Source: Idiomarina aquatica (lineage in GTDB: Bacteria; Pseudomonadota; Gammaproteobacteria; Enterobacterales; Alteromonadaceae). From it: a stretch of 64,000 nucleotides of DNA. The translations under genes were made by a program, and so were the position numbers. The notes beneath the pieces are model-generated. The model was not told the DNA's origin. It did not search any database and saw only the letters and a list, made by a program, of their open reading frames with translations. Each line of letters opens with the position of its first letter. Position 1 is the stretch's first letter. The stretch is taken from assembly GCF_004362895.1 (NCBI RefSeq), contig NZ_SNXI01000004.1, forward strand, positions 124,001-188,000, given 5' to 3'. Shown piece by piece: positions 42,071-50,407 of this stretch.

Positions 42071-43453
42071 TTAATCGCTGATGCCACCTTCGGTTAATTT
42101 TTTAGGATCTAACAAGTGTTGCAACTTATCGCGCCCCAAATCAGTCATTTCATCGGCCACGTCTATAATGGCGCGCCCCTCTTGATAGGCTCTTTTGGCA
42201 ATTTCTGCGGCTTTATTGTAACCAATCACCGGGTTTAGTGCGGTTACCAGAATTGGGTTTTTAGCCAGCGCTTCGTTCAACCGATCATGGTTAACTTCAA
42301 AGTCTTTAATCGCCTTGTCAGCAAGGCTGAGGCAACTGTTACTGAGTAATTCGATGGATTGTAATAGGTTATAAGCAATCACCGGTAACATCACGTTAAG
42401 CTGGAAGTTGCCCTGTTGCGCCGCGGTGGTTATGGTTGTGTGGTTGCCATTAACTTGCGCCGCCACCATAGCAATTGCCTCGGGAATGACCGGATTGACC
42501 TTGCCCGGCATGATGCTACTGCCCGGCTGCAGTGCTGTTAACTGAATTTCGCCCAAGCCCGCCAACGGTCCGCTGTTCATCCAACGCAGATCGTTGCTGA
42601 TTTTGAGCAGGGTGGTTGCGAGCGTGTTGAGTTGCCCGTGCAACTGTAAATTTAATTCCTGGCCGGCAATGCCGGTAAATGGATTGGGCGAGGCTTTAAA
42701 ATCACTACCACAATCATTTGACAATGCGCGGGCGAAGGCATCGGCAAATGCTTTCGGTGCGTTAATACCGGTACCGATGGCGGTACCGCCTTGTGGCAGG
42801 ACCTTGCTGTGTTGCAGTAACTGCGGCAATTGGCCGGCGCTTTGATCCAGCTGCCCGGCCCAGGCATCAAGCTCCTGCACCATAGTCATTGGCATGGCAT
42901 CCATCAAATGTGTACGACCGGTTTTAACCACGTCACGTAACGCTATCGCTTTGTTGCGGGTAACATCGATAAGGTGCTTGAGCGCCGGCTGCAGTTGTTG
43001 TTCAATCATCAGCACGCTGGCTATCTGCAGCGCCGTCGGAATAACATCATTGCTGGACTGGCTTTGATTAACATGGTCGTTAGGATGAACCTCTACGCCT
43101 TGTTGTTGGCAGAGATTAGCTATGACCTCGTTAACATTCATATTAGAGCTGGTGCCCGAACCTGTCTGGAATACATCCACGGGGAACTGCTGCTGGTGTT
43201 GGCCATCAATTATTTGCTCCGCGGCGGCGCGGATCGCGTCCCGTTGTTGTGCGGTTAAACCGGTGACCTCGGCATTAGCCGTGGCCGCTGCTGCTTTTAC
43301 CCGGGCGATGGCTTTGATCATGGGCAATGGCAGAGTCAGGCCACTGATCGTAAAGTTATTAACAGCGCGTTGGGTTTGCGCCGCGTACAGCGCATCAGCA
43401 GGTACTTGTATCTCGCCCATGCTGTCTTGCTCGGTGCGATATCCGTTACTCAT
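42071..43453 (-). CDS. fumC: class II fumarate hydratase
   Basis: A 460-aa iron-independent fumarase interconverting fumarate and malate in the TCA cycle. The superfamily signature GSSIMPGKVNPV is intact, as are GSGTSSNMNVNEV and KTGRTHLMDAMP. The length matches the FumC family. The start is preceded by GGAG on the minus strand. The 150 bp up to the divergent cupredoxin gene should hold its promoter; I see no clear boxes. Confidence 0.95.
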   Translation of the reverse strand: MSNGYRTEQDSMGEIQVPADALYAAQTQRAVNNFTISGLTLPLPMIKAIARVKAAAATANAEVTGLTAQQRDAIRAAAEQIIDGQHQQQFPVDVFQTGSGTSSNMNVNEVIANLCQQQGVEVHPNDHVNQSQSSNDVIPTALQIASVLMIEQQLQPALKHLIDVTRNKAIALRDVVKTGRTHLMDAMPMTMVQELDAWAGQLDQSAGQLPQLLQHSKVLPQGGTAIGTGINAPKAFADAFARALSNDCGSDFKASPNPFTGIAGQELNLQLHGQLNTLATTLLKISNDLRWMNSGPLAGLGEIQLTALQPGSSIMPGKVNPVIPEAIAMVAAQVNGNHTTITTAAQQGNFQLNVMLPVIAYNLLQSIELLSNSCLSLADKAIKDFEVNHDRLNEALAKNPILVTALNPVIGYNKAAEIAKRAYQEGRAIIDVADEMTDLGRDKLQHLLDPKKLTEGGISD

Positions 43454-43602
43454 ACCAAAACTCCTTCTTTTATCAGCGTTGCTGTAGTTATAGCAGTGGT
43501 TATAACAGATTACGCGAAGTCGATTGCCAAGATCACATCATGGTTGCAGAAATGGCGACATCAAGTAATCTAGAATTATTAATCAATAAATTGGATAGTT
43601 CT

Positions 43603-44265
43603 GTGAAGTTAATTTTAACCATTATTGCTACTCTGTTGTTGCCGTTTGCATTGCAAGCTCAGGCACAAACAACAATTAAGTTACGCGACAGCGCCGGTAA
43701 CGAACTACCCAATGCTGTGGTTTGGGCTGCTGACGATGCTGTTAAATCGGGGGCGCGGATGACCCCGCAGCAGGTTAATATTGACCAGGTTAACCGTCAG
43801 TTTACGCCGTTTATGACGGTTATTCGCAAAGGCAGCGAAGTAACTTTCCCTAATAGTGACAATATTCGCCATCACGTTTATTCATTTTCTGAGCCTAAAC
43901 CGTTCGAAATTAAGTTATATGCCAATGAAGAGCGACCGACTTTGGCTTTCGAACAAGCCGGTTTAGTCACGCTGGGATGCAATATTCATGATCAAATGAT
44001 AGCGCATATCGTTATCACCGAACGCGAATCGGCGTGGATAAGTAACGCAGCCGGCGTCGTTGAGCTGCCGTTAGTGGCCGCCAACGGATCGGTAGCAGTC
44101 ACCATTTGGCACCCCTGGATGGGCACTGACCTGGCTACTGCAAGAACTATCAAAATCGAACCTGGCACCAGCAACACGCTAACCCTTGAAGTGACGCCGC
44201 CGCAGCGCGAAGAAAAACCGAAATCTCGCCTGCAACAACGGTTTAATCGCACAGGTTCGCTATGA
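43603..44265 (+). CDS. exported cupredoxin-like protein (methylamine-utilisation type)
   Basis: A 220-aa periplasmic protein: signal peptide about 1-22 (LILTIIATLLLPFALQAQA), an Ig-like start, then a cupredoxin region with probable type 1 copper ligands H90 or H91 (DNIRHHVYSF), C126, H129 and M132 (LGCNIHDQM). Proteins of this build are often labelled methylamine utilisation proteins, but no methylamine genes are near. GTG at 43603 is preferred because it puts the signal peptide at the N-terminus; an ATG at 43540 would add 21 polar residues. Its stop overlaps the GGDEF/EAL gene by 4 nt (ATGA). Confidence 0.8.
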   Translation: MKLILTIIATLLLPFALQAQAQTTIKLRDSAGNELPNAVVWAADDAVKSGARMTPQQVNIDQVNRQFTPFMTVIRKGSEVTFPNSDNIRHHVYSFSEPKPFEIKLYANEERPTLAFEQAGLVTLGCNIHDQMIAHIVITERESAWISNAAGVVELPLVAANGSVAVTIWHPWMGTDLATARTIKIEPGTSNTLTLEVTPPQREEKPKSRLQQRFNRTGSL

Positions 44266-46538
44266 TCCGCACTTTCAGGACACGCTTACTGATTATTTTA
44301 TTATTGTTGGTCGCAGGCGCTCTGACGATATCCCTGGCGGCCATGGGCGTAGCGGTAAAGGAGCAGGTCGAGCGCTCGGTGAGTCAGGAGCTGGTGGTCA
44401 GTGATCGGGTGTTTAGGGAGCTACTGGATAACCGCAGCCAATTGTTAAAACAGGCAGCGGAAGTACTGACTGATGACTTTGGCTTTAAGCGTGCAGTGGC
44501 TACCGGCGACCGTGAGACGATAGTTTCTGCACTGGTTAATCATGGTGACCGTATTGGCACAGAGTTAATGGTATTACGGGGTCCCGACGGCGCTGAAATT
44601 GCTGCAACTCACAGTTTGCCAGCGTCCACAAATACAATCGACTCGGCTAATGCGGGCCAGCAATTAGCGTTGGTTGGAGGCGAGTTGTTTCAATTAATTA
44701 CGGTGCCGGTACGGGCGCCACAACTGATTGCCTATGCGACCCTGGGGTTTACTATCGACTCATCGCTGGCTACTGAATTGCAGAGCTTGGCCAACGCCGA
44801 TATTAGCCTTTGGCAAGAATCTAATAGCAGTGTGTTGGCATCAAGTCTGTCGGCTCGCGAACAGCAGGCTTTAAGTCAGTTATTAAAGAACGGCGAAGAC
44901 CTGTCAACATGGCTCGAAACACAATCGCTGGTGGGTAAAGAGGCATTACTCAGCACCGATTCGGATGAACAGGTTCACGTATTGCTGTCGGCATCGATAG
45001 AAAAAGCCCTGCAGGAGTTTAATCAACTGCAATGGCATATTGCCGTCATCGCATTAATTGCGATGTTACTGGCTGGGGTCGTGGCGATATTGATGTCGCG
45101 CAGTGTCTCGCGACCGCTGGAGCGATTGATTAAGGCAGCACAACAATTACAACGCGGTGATTATGGTCAACTGCGTTTAGAGCAGCGTGATGATGAATTT
45201 GGTCAATTGGCGGTGACCTTTGATTCGATGCGCACCGCGATATCCGAACGTGAGCAAAGAATCTCGTTTCAGGCCATGCACGATCAATTAACAGGCTTGC
45301 CCAATCGCCGTTATTTTGCTGATTATCTGGGGCAGTGGTTAAAGGAACAACGTAGCGGCACCTTACTACTGGTAAATATCTATCAATTCAGAACGTTGAA
45401 TGACAGCCTCGGGCAAAAAGTTGGCGACCAGGTGTTAGCGCAAATTGCTCAGCGCTTATCAGAACAAAGTGGCATCGAGTTCGTAGCCCGTGTCGGGGGG
45501 GATGAATTTGCCTTGTTATATTCCCCGTTATTGACTGAGGACAGTAGTCAGGTCAATGAATTGTCCCGTCAGTTGGCGGCGCCGGTAAAAGTTGGTGAAA
45601 GTGATTATCCGATCGCATTTAATTGCGCAGCGGTCGTTTTTCCGGAGCACGGAGACGGCTTCGATACGTTGCTGCGGCGGGCGCAAGTGGCTGTCCAGCG
45701 GGCGAAGTCGGAGCACGCGTTTGTCAGCTTTTACCGACATGGAATGGATGAACAACATCTGCGTCAGTTAACTATCCTCGAGCAGTTACAGCAGGCCTGT
45801 GACGGCAATGAATTAAAGCTTCTGCTGCAGCCAAAAATTGACTGCCAAACAGGCAAAACAATCGGCGCAGAAGCACTGTTGCGCTGGCATAGTCAGGTGC
45901 TCGGCTTTGTTGGACCCGATGAGTTTATTCCGTTGGCAGAGCAGTCCGGACTGATAAAGCAGCTGACCCGCTGGGTGTGTGAAACAGCGCTCGAGATCAT
46001 ACAGTCGCTAACGCTGCGGGATGGTGCGTTCAGCCTAAGTGTCAATCTGTCTGCAGTGGATTTGCTTAGCGATGAGATATTGCGATTATTTGATGATCTC
46101 AAACAGCTACAAAGCGACATTCATCAGTACTTAATACTTGAGGTCACCGAAAGTGCGATTGTAACCGACCCGGAGGCCGCAATTAGTCGTTTAAACTGGC
46201 TAAGAGAGCGGGGCTTTAGGGTGTCCATTGATGATTACGGAACTGGCTACTCGTCGCTGGCACAGATGCGCAACCTGCCGGTAAACGAGTTGAAGATTGA
46301 TCGTGCCTTTGTGCAACCGTTAGCGAACAGTGTAGTTGATCAGTCGATTGTGCGTTCGACTATTCAGCTTGCCCATGAACTTAATCTATCAGTCGTTGCA
46401 GAGGGCGTCGAAGACGAGTCCAGCTGGCGGCTTCTACAACAACAAGGCTGCGATGTACTGCAGGGATTTTATTTTAGCAAGCCGATAGCCGTGGCTGAAT
46501 TTAAACAGCGATTAGAGGATGAAGCGAATGAAAACTAA
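44262..46538 (+). CDS. membrane GGDEF-EAL c-di-GMP protein
   Basis: A 758-aa inner-membrane sensor: membrane helix about 8-29, periplasmic sensing domain about 30-255, second helix about 258-278, HAMP about 280-330, GGDEF about 340-490 and EAL about 505-750. The GGDEF signature (412-416) is present, but the metal-binding Asp of the first strand seems replaced by N372 (VNIYQF), GH is GQ, and no RxxD inhibitory site is seen. The EAL side is complete: E537-A-L, SVNLS, LEVTES, DDYGTGYSS, LKIDR, EGVE and LQGFYFSKP. A phosphodiesterase is therefore likely. Its sensing domain could read the cupredoxin encoded just upstream. Confidence 0.92.
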   Translation: MIRTFRTRLLIILLLLVAGALTISLAAMGVAVKEQVERSVSQELVVSDRVFRELLDNRSQLLKQAAEVLTDDFGFKRAVATGDRETIVSALVNHGDRIGTELMVLRGPDGAEIAATHSLPASTNTIDSANAGQQLALVGGELFQLITVPVRAPQLIAYATLGFTIDSSLATELQSLANADISLWQESNSSVLASSLSAREQQALSQLLKNGEDLSTWLETQSLVGKEALLSTDSDEQVHVLLSASIEKALQEFNQLQWHIAVIALIAMLLAGVVAILMSRSVSRPLERLIKAAQQLQRGDYGQLRLEQRDDEFGQLAVTFDSMRTAISEREQRISFQAMHDQLTGLPNRRYFADYLGQWLKEQRSGTLLLVNIYQFRTLNDSLGQKVGDQVLAQIAQRLSEQSGIEFVARVGGDEFALLYSPLLTEDSSQVNELSRQLAAPVKVGESDYPIAFNCAAVVFPEHGDGFDTLLRRAQVAVQRAKSEHAFVSFYRHGMDEQHLRQLTILEQLQQACDGNELKLLLQPKIDCQTGKTIGAEALLRWHSQVLGFVGPDEFIPLAEQSGLIKQLTRWVCETALEIIQSLTLRDGAFSLSVNLSAVDLLSDEILRLFDDLKQLQSDIHQYLILEVTESAIVTDPEAAISRLNWLRERGFRVSIDDYGTGYSSLAQMRNLPVNELKIDRAFVQPLANSVVDQSIVRSTIQLAHELNLSVVAEGVEDESSWRLLQQQGCDVLQGFYFSKPIAVAEFKQRLEDEANEN

Positions 46539-47382
46539 GTTGTCGGTAGCAGCCTGTGCGTGCGCCATGGCGGTGGCACTGACCAGCAGTGTGCATGCCA
46601 AGACGCCGGGCTCTAAGCTTTTGGCAACCGGTGGTGCATCGACCATCGAGGGCGCCGGAGGCGGGGGAATTGTGCCTTGGGCTACACTGAGTTCGTACGC
46701 TGATACCGGCGAGTGGGGCGCTACGGTTAATCTAAGCGAAGTTAGTGTTGACGATTTTCGTTTAAGCGTTAAGGGAATAAGTGCCTCCTGGAACAATCGC
46801 ATCGAAGTATCTTACGCGCGCCAGACCTTTGATTTATCCACCATTGGCGGTGAGCTGGAGCAAAATATTGTTGGTGCCAAGGTACGTGTTGTCGGCGACC
46901 TTGTTTACGGTGATTTGCCCCAGATCAGTGTCGGCGCGCAACATAAGATTAATCAGAGCTTCGCGCTGCCGAGCGCCGTCGGCGCTTTAGATGATAGTGA
47001 TACAGACTGGTACGTGAGCGCGGCCAAGGCCTGGTTAGATGGCCCGTTTCACCGCACCTGGGTGGCCAATGTGACAGCGCGCAATACCCGCGCAAACCAA
47101 CTTGGGTTACTGGGTTTTGGCGGCGATGATGAGGCTGACTCGAGGTGGGTAGCTGAAGCGTCTGTGGCAATGTTTATTAATCGCTACTGGGCTGTCGGTG
47201 CAGAGTACCGGCAAAAGCCTGATAACCTGACATTTGCTGAGGAACAAGACTGGCGTGATATTTTTGTCGCTTATTTTCCTTCTAAGCGTGTGTCGTTGGT
47301 TGGCGCCTATACCGATCTTGGCAGCATTGCCGGACTTGATAATCAAAGCGGCTGGTACCTGTCAGTGCAGGCCGCATTTTAA
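46528..47382 (+). CDS. DUF3034-like outer-membrane protein
   Basis: A 284-aa protein with a signal peptide (about 1-24, ending SVHA) and the opening KLLATGGASTIEGAGGGGIVPW, which I associate with the DUF3034 family. The rest alternates polar and hydrophobic residues in strand-like runs and ends in aromatic F (VQAAF), the mark of an outer-membrane beta-barrel. The function is unknown. The ATG at 46528 has GAGG 9 nt upstream; the gene overlaps the preceding EAL gene by 11 nt. Confidence 0.75.
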   Translation: MKTKLSVAACACAMAVALTSSVHAKTPGSKLLATGGASTIEGAGGGGIVPWATLSSYADTGEWGATVNLSEVSVDDFRLSVKGISASWNNRIEVSYARQTFDLSTIGGELEQNIVGAKVRVVGDLVYGDLPQISVGAQHKINQSFALPSAVGALDDSDTDWYVSAAKAWLDGPFHRTWVANVTARNTRANQLGLLGFGGDDEADSRWVAEASVAMFINRYWAVGAEYRQKPDNLTFAEEQDWRDIFVAYFPSKRVSLVGAYTDLGSIAGLDNQSGWYLSVQAAF

Positions 47383-47391
47383 GGAATGATG

Positions 47392-47799
47392 ATGAAAACG
47401 TTATTATTTTCGTTGTTACTGTTAACCGCGCCGCTGGCGGCGGGAGAAAGCGTTTATCAACAACTCGGTGAAAAAGAGGGGATATCGGCAATAGTCGAAG
47501 AGATGCTCTACCGCGTGGGCGGCGATGAGCGGATTGTGCACCATTTTGATGGCGTCGATATTGTCCACGTCCACGAGCAAATCACCCTGCAAGTTTGTGA
47601 CGTGGTTGGTGGCCCCTGTGAGTACAAAGGGGAAACAATGCAGGTTTCGCACGAAGGCATGGGCGTGACGCACGCGGACTTCAATGCATTGGTGGAACAC
47701 CTGATTGCAGCGATGGAGAAACACGAGGTACCGGTTGCTGCACAAAATCAATTGTTAGCGGCTCTGGCACCCATGTACGAAGATATCGTGCAAGAATAA
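47392..47799 (+). CDS. exported group I truncated haemoglobin
   Basis: A 135-aa protein: signal peptide about 1-18, then a truncated globin fold of the TrHbN type with VYQQLGEKEGISAIVEEML, VVGGPCEYKGETM, proximal H87 (VSHEGMG) and a C-terminal LLAALAPMYEDIV. C69 and C76 could form a disulfide. Most truncated globins are cytoplasmic; here export to the periplasm is predicted. Three ATGs occur in a row; the third (47392) is 6 nt from AAGGA. It is the last gene of the cupredoxin-EAL-DUF3034 operon. Confidence 0.87.
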   Translation: MKTLLFSLLLLTAPLAAGESVYQQLGEKEGISAIVEEMLYRVGGDERIVHHFDGVDIVHVHEQITLQVCDVVGGPCEYKGETMQVSHEGMGVTHADFNALVEHLIAAMEKHEVPVAAQNQLLAALAPMYEDIVQE

Positions 47800-47814
47800 G
47801 CAACCAGTAAAAGC

Positions 47815-47852
47815 AAAAAAGCTGCTCTGGTGATTAGCCATGAGCAGCTTTT
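47815..47852. terminator. bidirectional terminator between globin and ychF
   Basis: AAAAGCTGCTC pairs with GAGCAGCTTTT across a 14-nt loop, with an A run on the left and T run on the right, so it can stop transcripts from both sides. Confidence 0.88.
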
Positions 47853-47867
47853 GTTTGCGGTTGGGGT

Positions 47868-48959
47868 TTATACGTTAAAACGGAAGTGAATCACATCACC
47901 GTCTTTAACGATATATTCCTTGCCTTCTAAACGCCACTTACCGGCATCTTTGGCACCCTGTTCGCCGTTGTGGGTAACAAAATCGTCATAACCAACAATC
48001 TCGGCACGGATAAAACCTTTTTCGAAGTCAGTATGGATGCGACCCGCTGCCTGCGGTGCCGTTGAACCCACTTTAACGGTCCAGGCTCTGACTTCCTTAG
48101 GTCCTGCGGTAAAATACGTTTGCAGGTTAAGTAGTTCATAACCAGCGCGGATTACGCGGTTTAAACCCGGTTCGTCCTGACCAATCTCAGATAAAAACTC
48201 TTCTTTATCGGCATCGTCGAGTTCCGCAATTTCAGATTCTATCGCTGCGCAAACCGCTACCACTACTGCGTTTTCCTTACTTGCGATATCGCGAACTTTA
48301 TCCAGATACGGGTTGTTTTCAAAACCGTCTTCGTTAACGTTAGCGATATACATGGTCGGCTTTAACGTCAGCAGGTTATATGAACGGATGGTGGCCAGGT
48401 CGTCTTTGCTTAAATCGACCGAGCGTGCCATTTCGCCTTCATCAAGTGCCGGCTTTAATTTTTCCAGTACCGCGATTTCGGCTTTTGCCTGCGCATCGCC
48501 GCCTTTGGCTTTTTTACCTAAACGGTGGAGTGATTTCTCTACCGAATCCAAGTCCGCCAGTGCTAACTCGGTATTAATGGTATCGATATCATCAGCCGGG
48601 TTTACGCCACCGGCAACATGCACGATGTTATCGTCTTCGAAGCAGCGTACCACGTGGCCAATTGCATCGGTTTCGCGGATGTTAGCCAAAAACTGGTTGC
48701 CCAGCCCTTCACCCTGGGAGGCGCCTTTTACCAGACCAGCGATGTCGACAAACTCCATCGTTGTTGGCAGCACCCGCTGAGGGTTAACAATTTCGGCGAG
48801 CTTATCTAAGCGTGGATCGGGTACCGGTACCACCCCGGTGTTGGGCTCGATGGTACAAAACGGGAAGTTAGCGGCTTCGATGCCGGCTTTGGTTAGTGCG
48901 TTAAAAAGCGTTGATTTACCAACATTGGGTAAGCCAACAATACCACAGCGAAATCCCAT
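47868..48959 (-). CDS. ychF: ribosome-binding ATPase YchF
   Basis: A 363-aa Obg-family P-loop protein that prefers ATP. The G1 loop GLPNVGKST is at 9-17 and [10 protein letters not shown] is G3-like. A coiled-coil insert and a C-terminal TGS domain (ending [12 protein letters not shown]) complete the family layout. It is 6 nt after pth, the conserved pair. Confidence 0.97.
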   Translation of the reverse strand: MGFRCGIVGLPNVGKSTLFNALTKAGIEAANFPFCTIEPNTGVVPVPDPRLDKLAEIVNPQRVLPTTMEFVDIAGLVKGASQGEGLGNQFLANIRETDAIGHVVRCFEDDNIVHVAGGVNPADDIDTINTELALADLDSVEKSLHRLGKKAKGGDAQAKAEIAVLEKLKPALDEGEMARSVDLSKDDLATIRSYNLLTLKPTMYIANVNEDGFENNPYLDKVRDIASKENAVVVAVCAAIESEIAELDDADKEEFLSEIGQDEPGLNRVIRAGYELLNLQTYFTAGPKEVRAWTVKVGSTAPQAAGRIHTDFEKGFIRAEIVGYDDFVTHNGEQGAKDAGKWRLEGKEYIVKDGDVIHFRFNV

Positions 48960-48965
48960 GATGAG

Positions 48966-49562
48966 TTAACCTTTGTGTTGTGGACGGTAGCTGTGTAAGC
49001 GTTGTAGCGCTTCGGTCCAGCCCTGTTCCATTAATGTATCAATACTACGACTGGCTTCGTCAATGCAGTCGTCGATTAGTTGTTGCTCGGCGGCAGGGGC
49101 CTTACCCAATACAAAACCGGTTACCTTAGACTTGTGTCCCGGATGTCCGATACCAATACGCAAGCGCATAAAGTCCTGCGAGCCGATTTGCGCGATAATG
49201 TCTTTGATACCGTTATGCCCGCCGGCACCGCCACTTTTTTTATATTTAGCAACGCCGGGTGGCAGGTCAAGTTCATCGTACGCCACCAGAATTTCGTCGG
49301 CAGGGATCTTATAAAAGTTGGCAATATGTGCGACGGAAAAACCACTACGGTTCATGAAGTTCTGTGGCAACATAATACGCATGTCATCGGCGCCACGTTG
49401 ATAGCGACCGATTAACGCTTTTGACTTGGTATCTGCAGATAAGGTAATGCCGTGTCGGCGACAAAAGTCTTCAACTAACCAAAAACCCGCATTGTGGCGG
49501 GTTTTTTCGTATTCGGGGCCTGGATTCCCCAGGCCCACAAGTAGCTTTATAGAGGTTCCCAT
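48966..49562 (-). CDS. pth: peptidyl-tRNA hydrolase
   Basis: A 198-aa enzyme that recycles peptidyl-tRNAs. GLGNPGPEYEKTRHNAGF holds N13 and catalytic H23 (N10 and H20 in E. coli), and GGAGGHNGIKDI follows. It lies between rplY and ychF. A terminator-like hairpin lies inside its first 30 codons on the coding strand. Confidence 0.97.
   Translation of the reverse strand: MGTSIKLLVGLGNPGPEYEKTRHNAGFWLVEDFCRRHGITLSADTKSKALIGRYQRGADDMRIMLPQNFMNRSGFSVAHIANFYKIPADEILVAYDELDLPPGVAKYKKSGGAGGHNGIKDIIAQIGSQDFMRLRIGIGHPGHKSKVTGFVLGKAPAAEQQLIDDCIDEASRSIDTLMEQGWTEALQRLHSYRPQHKG
49482..49508 (-). terminator. terminator-like hairpin inside pth
   Basis: On the minus strand, AAAACCCGC-CACAAT-GCGGGTTTT, a perfect 9-bp stem ending in a T5 run, lies at codons 20-28 of pth. 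The same bases encode the conserved catalytic KTRHNAGF, so the structure may be coincidental, but its form equals the free-standing terminators in this window. Confidence 0.45.
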
Positions 49563-49575
49563 GACAGGACGTGAC

Positions 49576-50244
49576 TTACTCTTTGTCAGCGTCGTCTTTG
49601 CTGTTTTCAGCAGGAACTTCGTCTGGTGCTACGGTCTCTGACTCGTCTACTTCTTTCTCTACACGTGGTGCAGTGATAGAAACGACTGCCTGGTCGTGGT
49701 CTTCGCCTTTAGTAAGCTCAACCAGTTCAACACCGTTAGGAAGGTTCAGGTCGGTCAAGTGAATGGTGTCACCGATGCTCAAATCAGCAATGTCGACTTC
49801 CAGGTATTCTGGCAAGTCTTTCGGCAATACCAACACTTCTACGTCGTTTACGTGATGGACAATAACACCGCCTTCTTCTTTAACGCCTTTTGCAGTCGTT
49901 TCATTCAAGAAGTGCAATGGAATGTTGGTATGCAACTTGTGACCTTTCTCGACACGTTGGAAGTCAAGGTGAGTCAACTTAGGTTTGTAAGGGTGGCGTT
50001 GCATGTCTTTTAAGATGCACTGCTCTTTTTTACCGTCGATATCCAGCGTCAGGATGTGCGAGTAAAAACCTTCGTAGTCAGCCAGGTTGTTGACTTTGTT
50101 GTGATCCATTTCGATTGCTACCGGGTCACCTTTACCGCCGTAAATGATGCCTGGTACTTTGTCTGCGCGACGTAGGCGGCGGCTCGCACCTTTCCCCTGG
50201 TCCGCGCGGACACTTGCTTTAATTGTGTAGTCTACTGTAGCCAT
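49576..50244 (-). CDS. rplY: 50S ribosomal protein L25 (CTC form)
   Basis: A 222-aa protein: N-terminal L25 domain (about 1-92) that binds 5S rRNA, followed by the CTC-type C-terminal domain (about 98-190) and an acidic tail. This is the long form of many bacteria rather than the 94-aa E. coli protein. It lies 13 nt upstream of pth. Confidence 0.95.
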   Translation of the reverse strand: MATVDYTIKASVRADQGKGASRRLRRADKVPGIIYGGKGDPVAIEMDHNKVNNLADYEGFYSHILTLDIDGKKEQCILKDMQRHPYKPKLTHLDFQRVEKGHKLHTNIPLHFLNETTAKGVKEEGGVIVHHVNDVEVLVLPKDLPEYLEVDIADLSIGDTIHLTDLNLPNGVELVELTKGEDHDQAVVSITAPRVEKEVDESETVAPDEVPAENSKDDADKE

Positions 50245-50280
50245 AATGATGGGCTCTCTTATCTAATAAGTGATTGTTTT

Positions 50281-50306
50281 GTCTACATTCGCGACCAAAT
50301 GTAGAC
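50281..50306. repeat. perfect hairpin A in prs-rplY gap
   Basis: GTCTACATT pairs with AATGTAGAC over an 8-nt loop, about 35 nt before rplY. No T tract on the minus strand, where AAAACAATC follows, so it is more likely a leader structure than a terminator. Confidence 0.6.
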
Positions 50307-50314
50307 CCAAATAA

Positions 50315-50343
50315 TCAGATACCGGCGTGCAGCCGGTATCTGA
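50315..50343 (-). terminator. hairpin B, probable prs terminator
   Basis: TCAGATACCGGC pairs perfectly with GCCGGTATCTGA over a 5-nt loop, the strongest stem in this gap. On the minus strand it is followed by TTATTT, a weak U-rich tail. It sits 65 nt after prs. Confidence 0.6.
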
Positions 50344-50349
50344 AGGCGC

Positions 50350-50379
50350 GCAATAGTACCACCGGGGCGCTACTATTGC
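50350..50379. repeat. perfect hairpin C in prs-rplY gap
   Basis: GCAATAGTA pairs with TACTATTGC over a GC-rich 12-nt loop, immediately after prs and 6 nt from hairpin B. Confidence 0.6.
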
Positions 50380-50407
50380 AATATTCAGGCGGGTAGGATC
50401 AGCTAAA

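Noticed and set aside
43540-44265. Methylamine utilisation function for the cupredoxin-like protein
   Set aside because: The label is a historical family name. No mau-type amine dehydrogenase, cytochrome or maturation genes are present nearby, so no such role is claimed.
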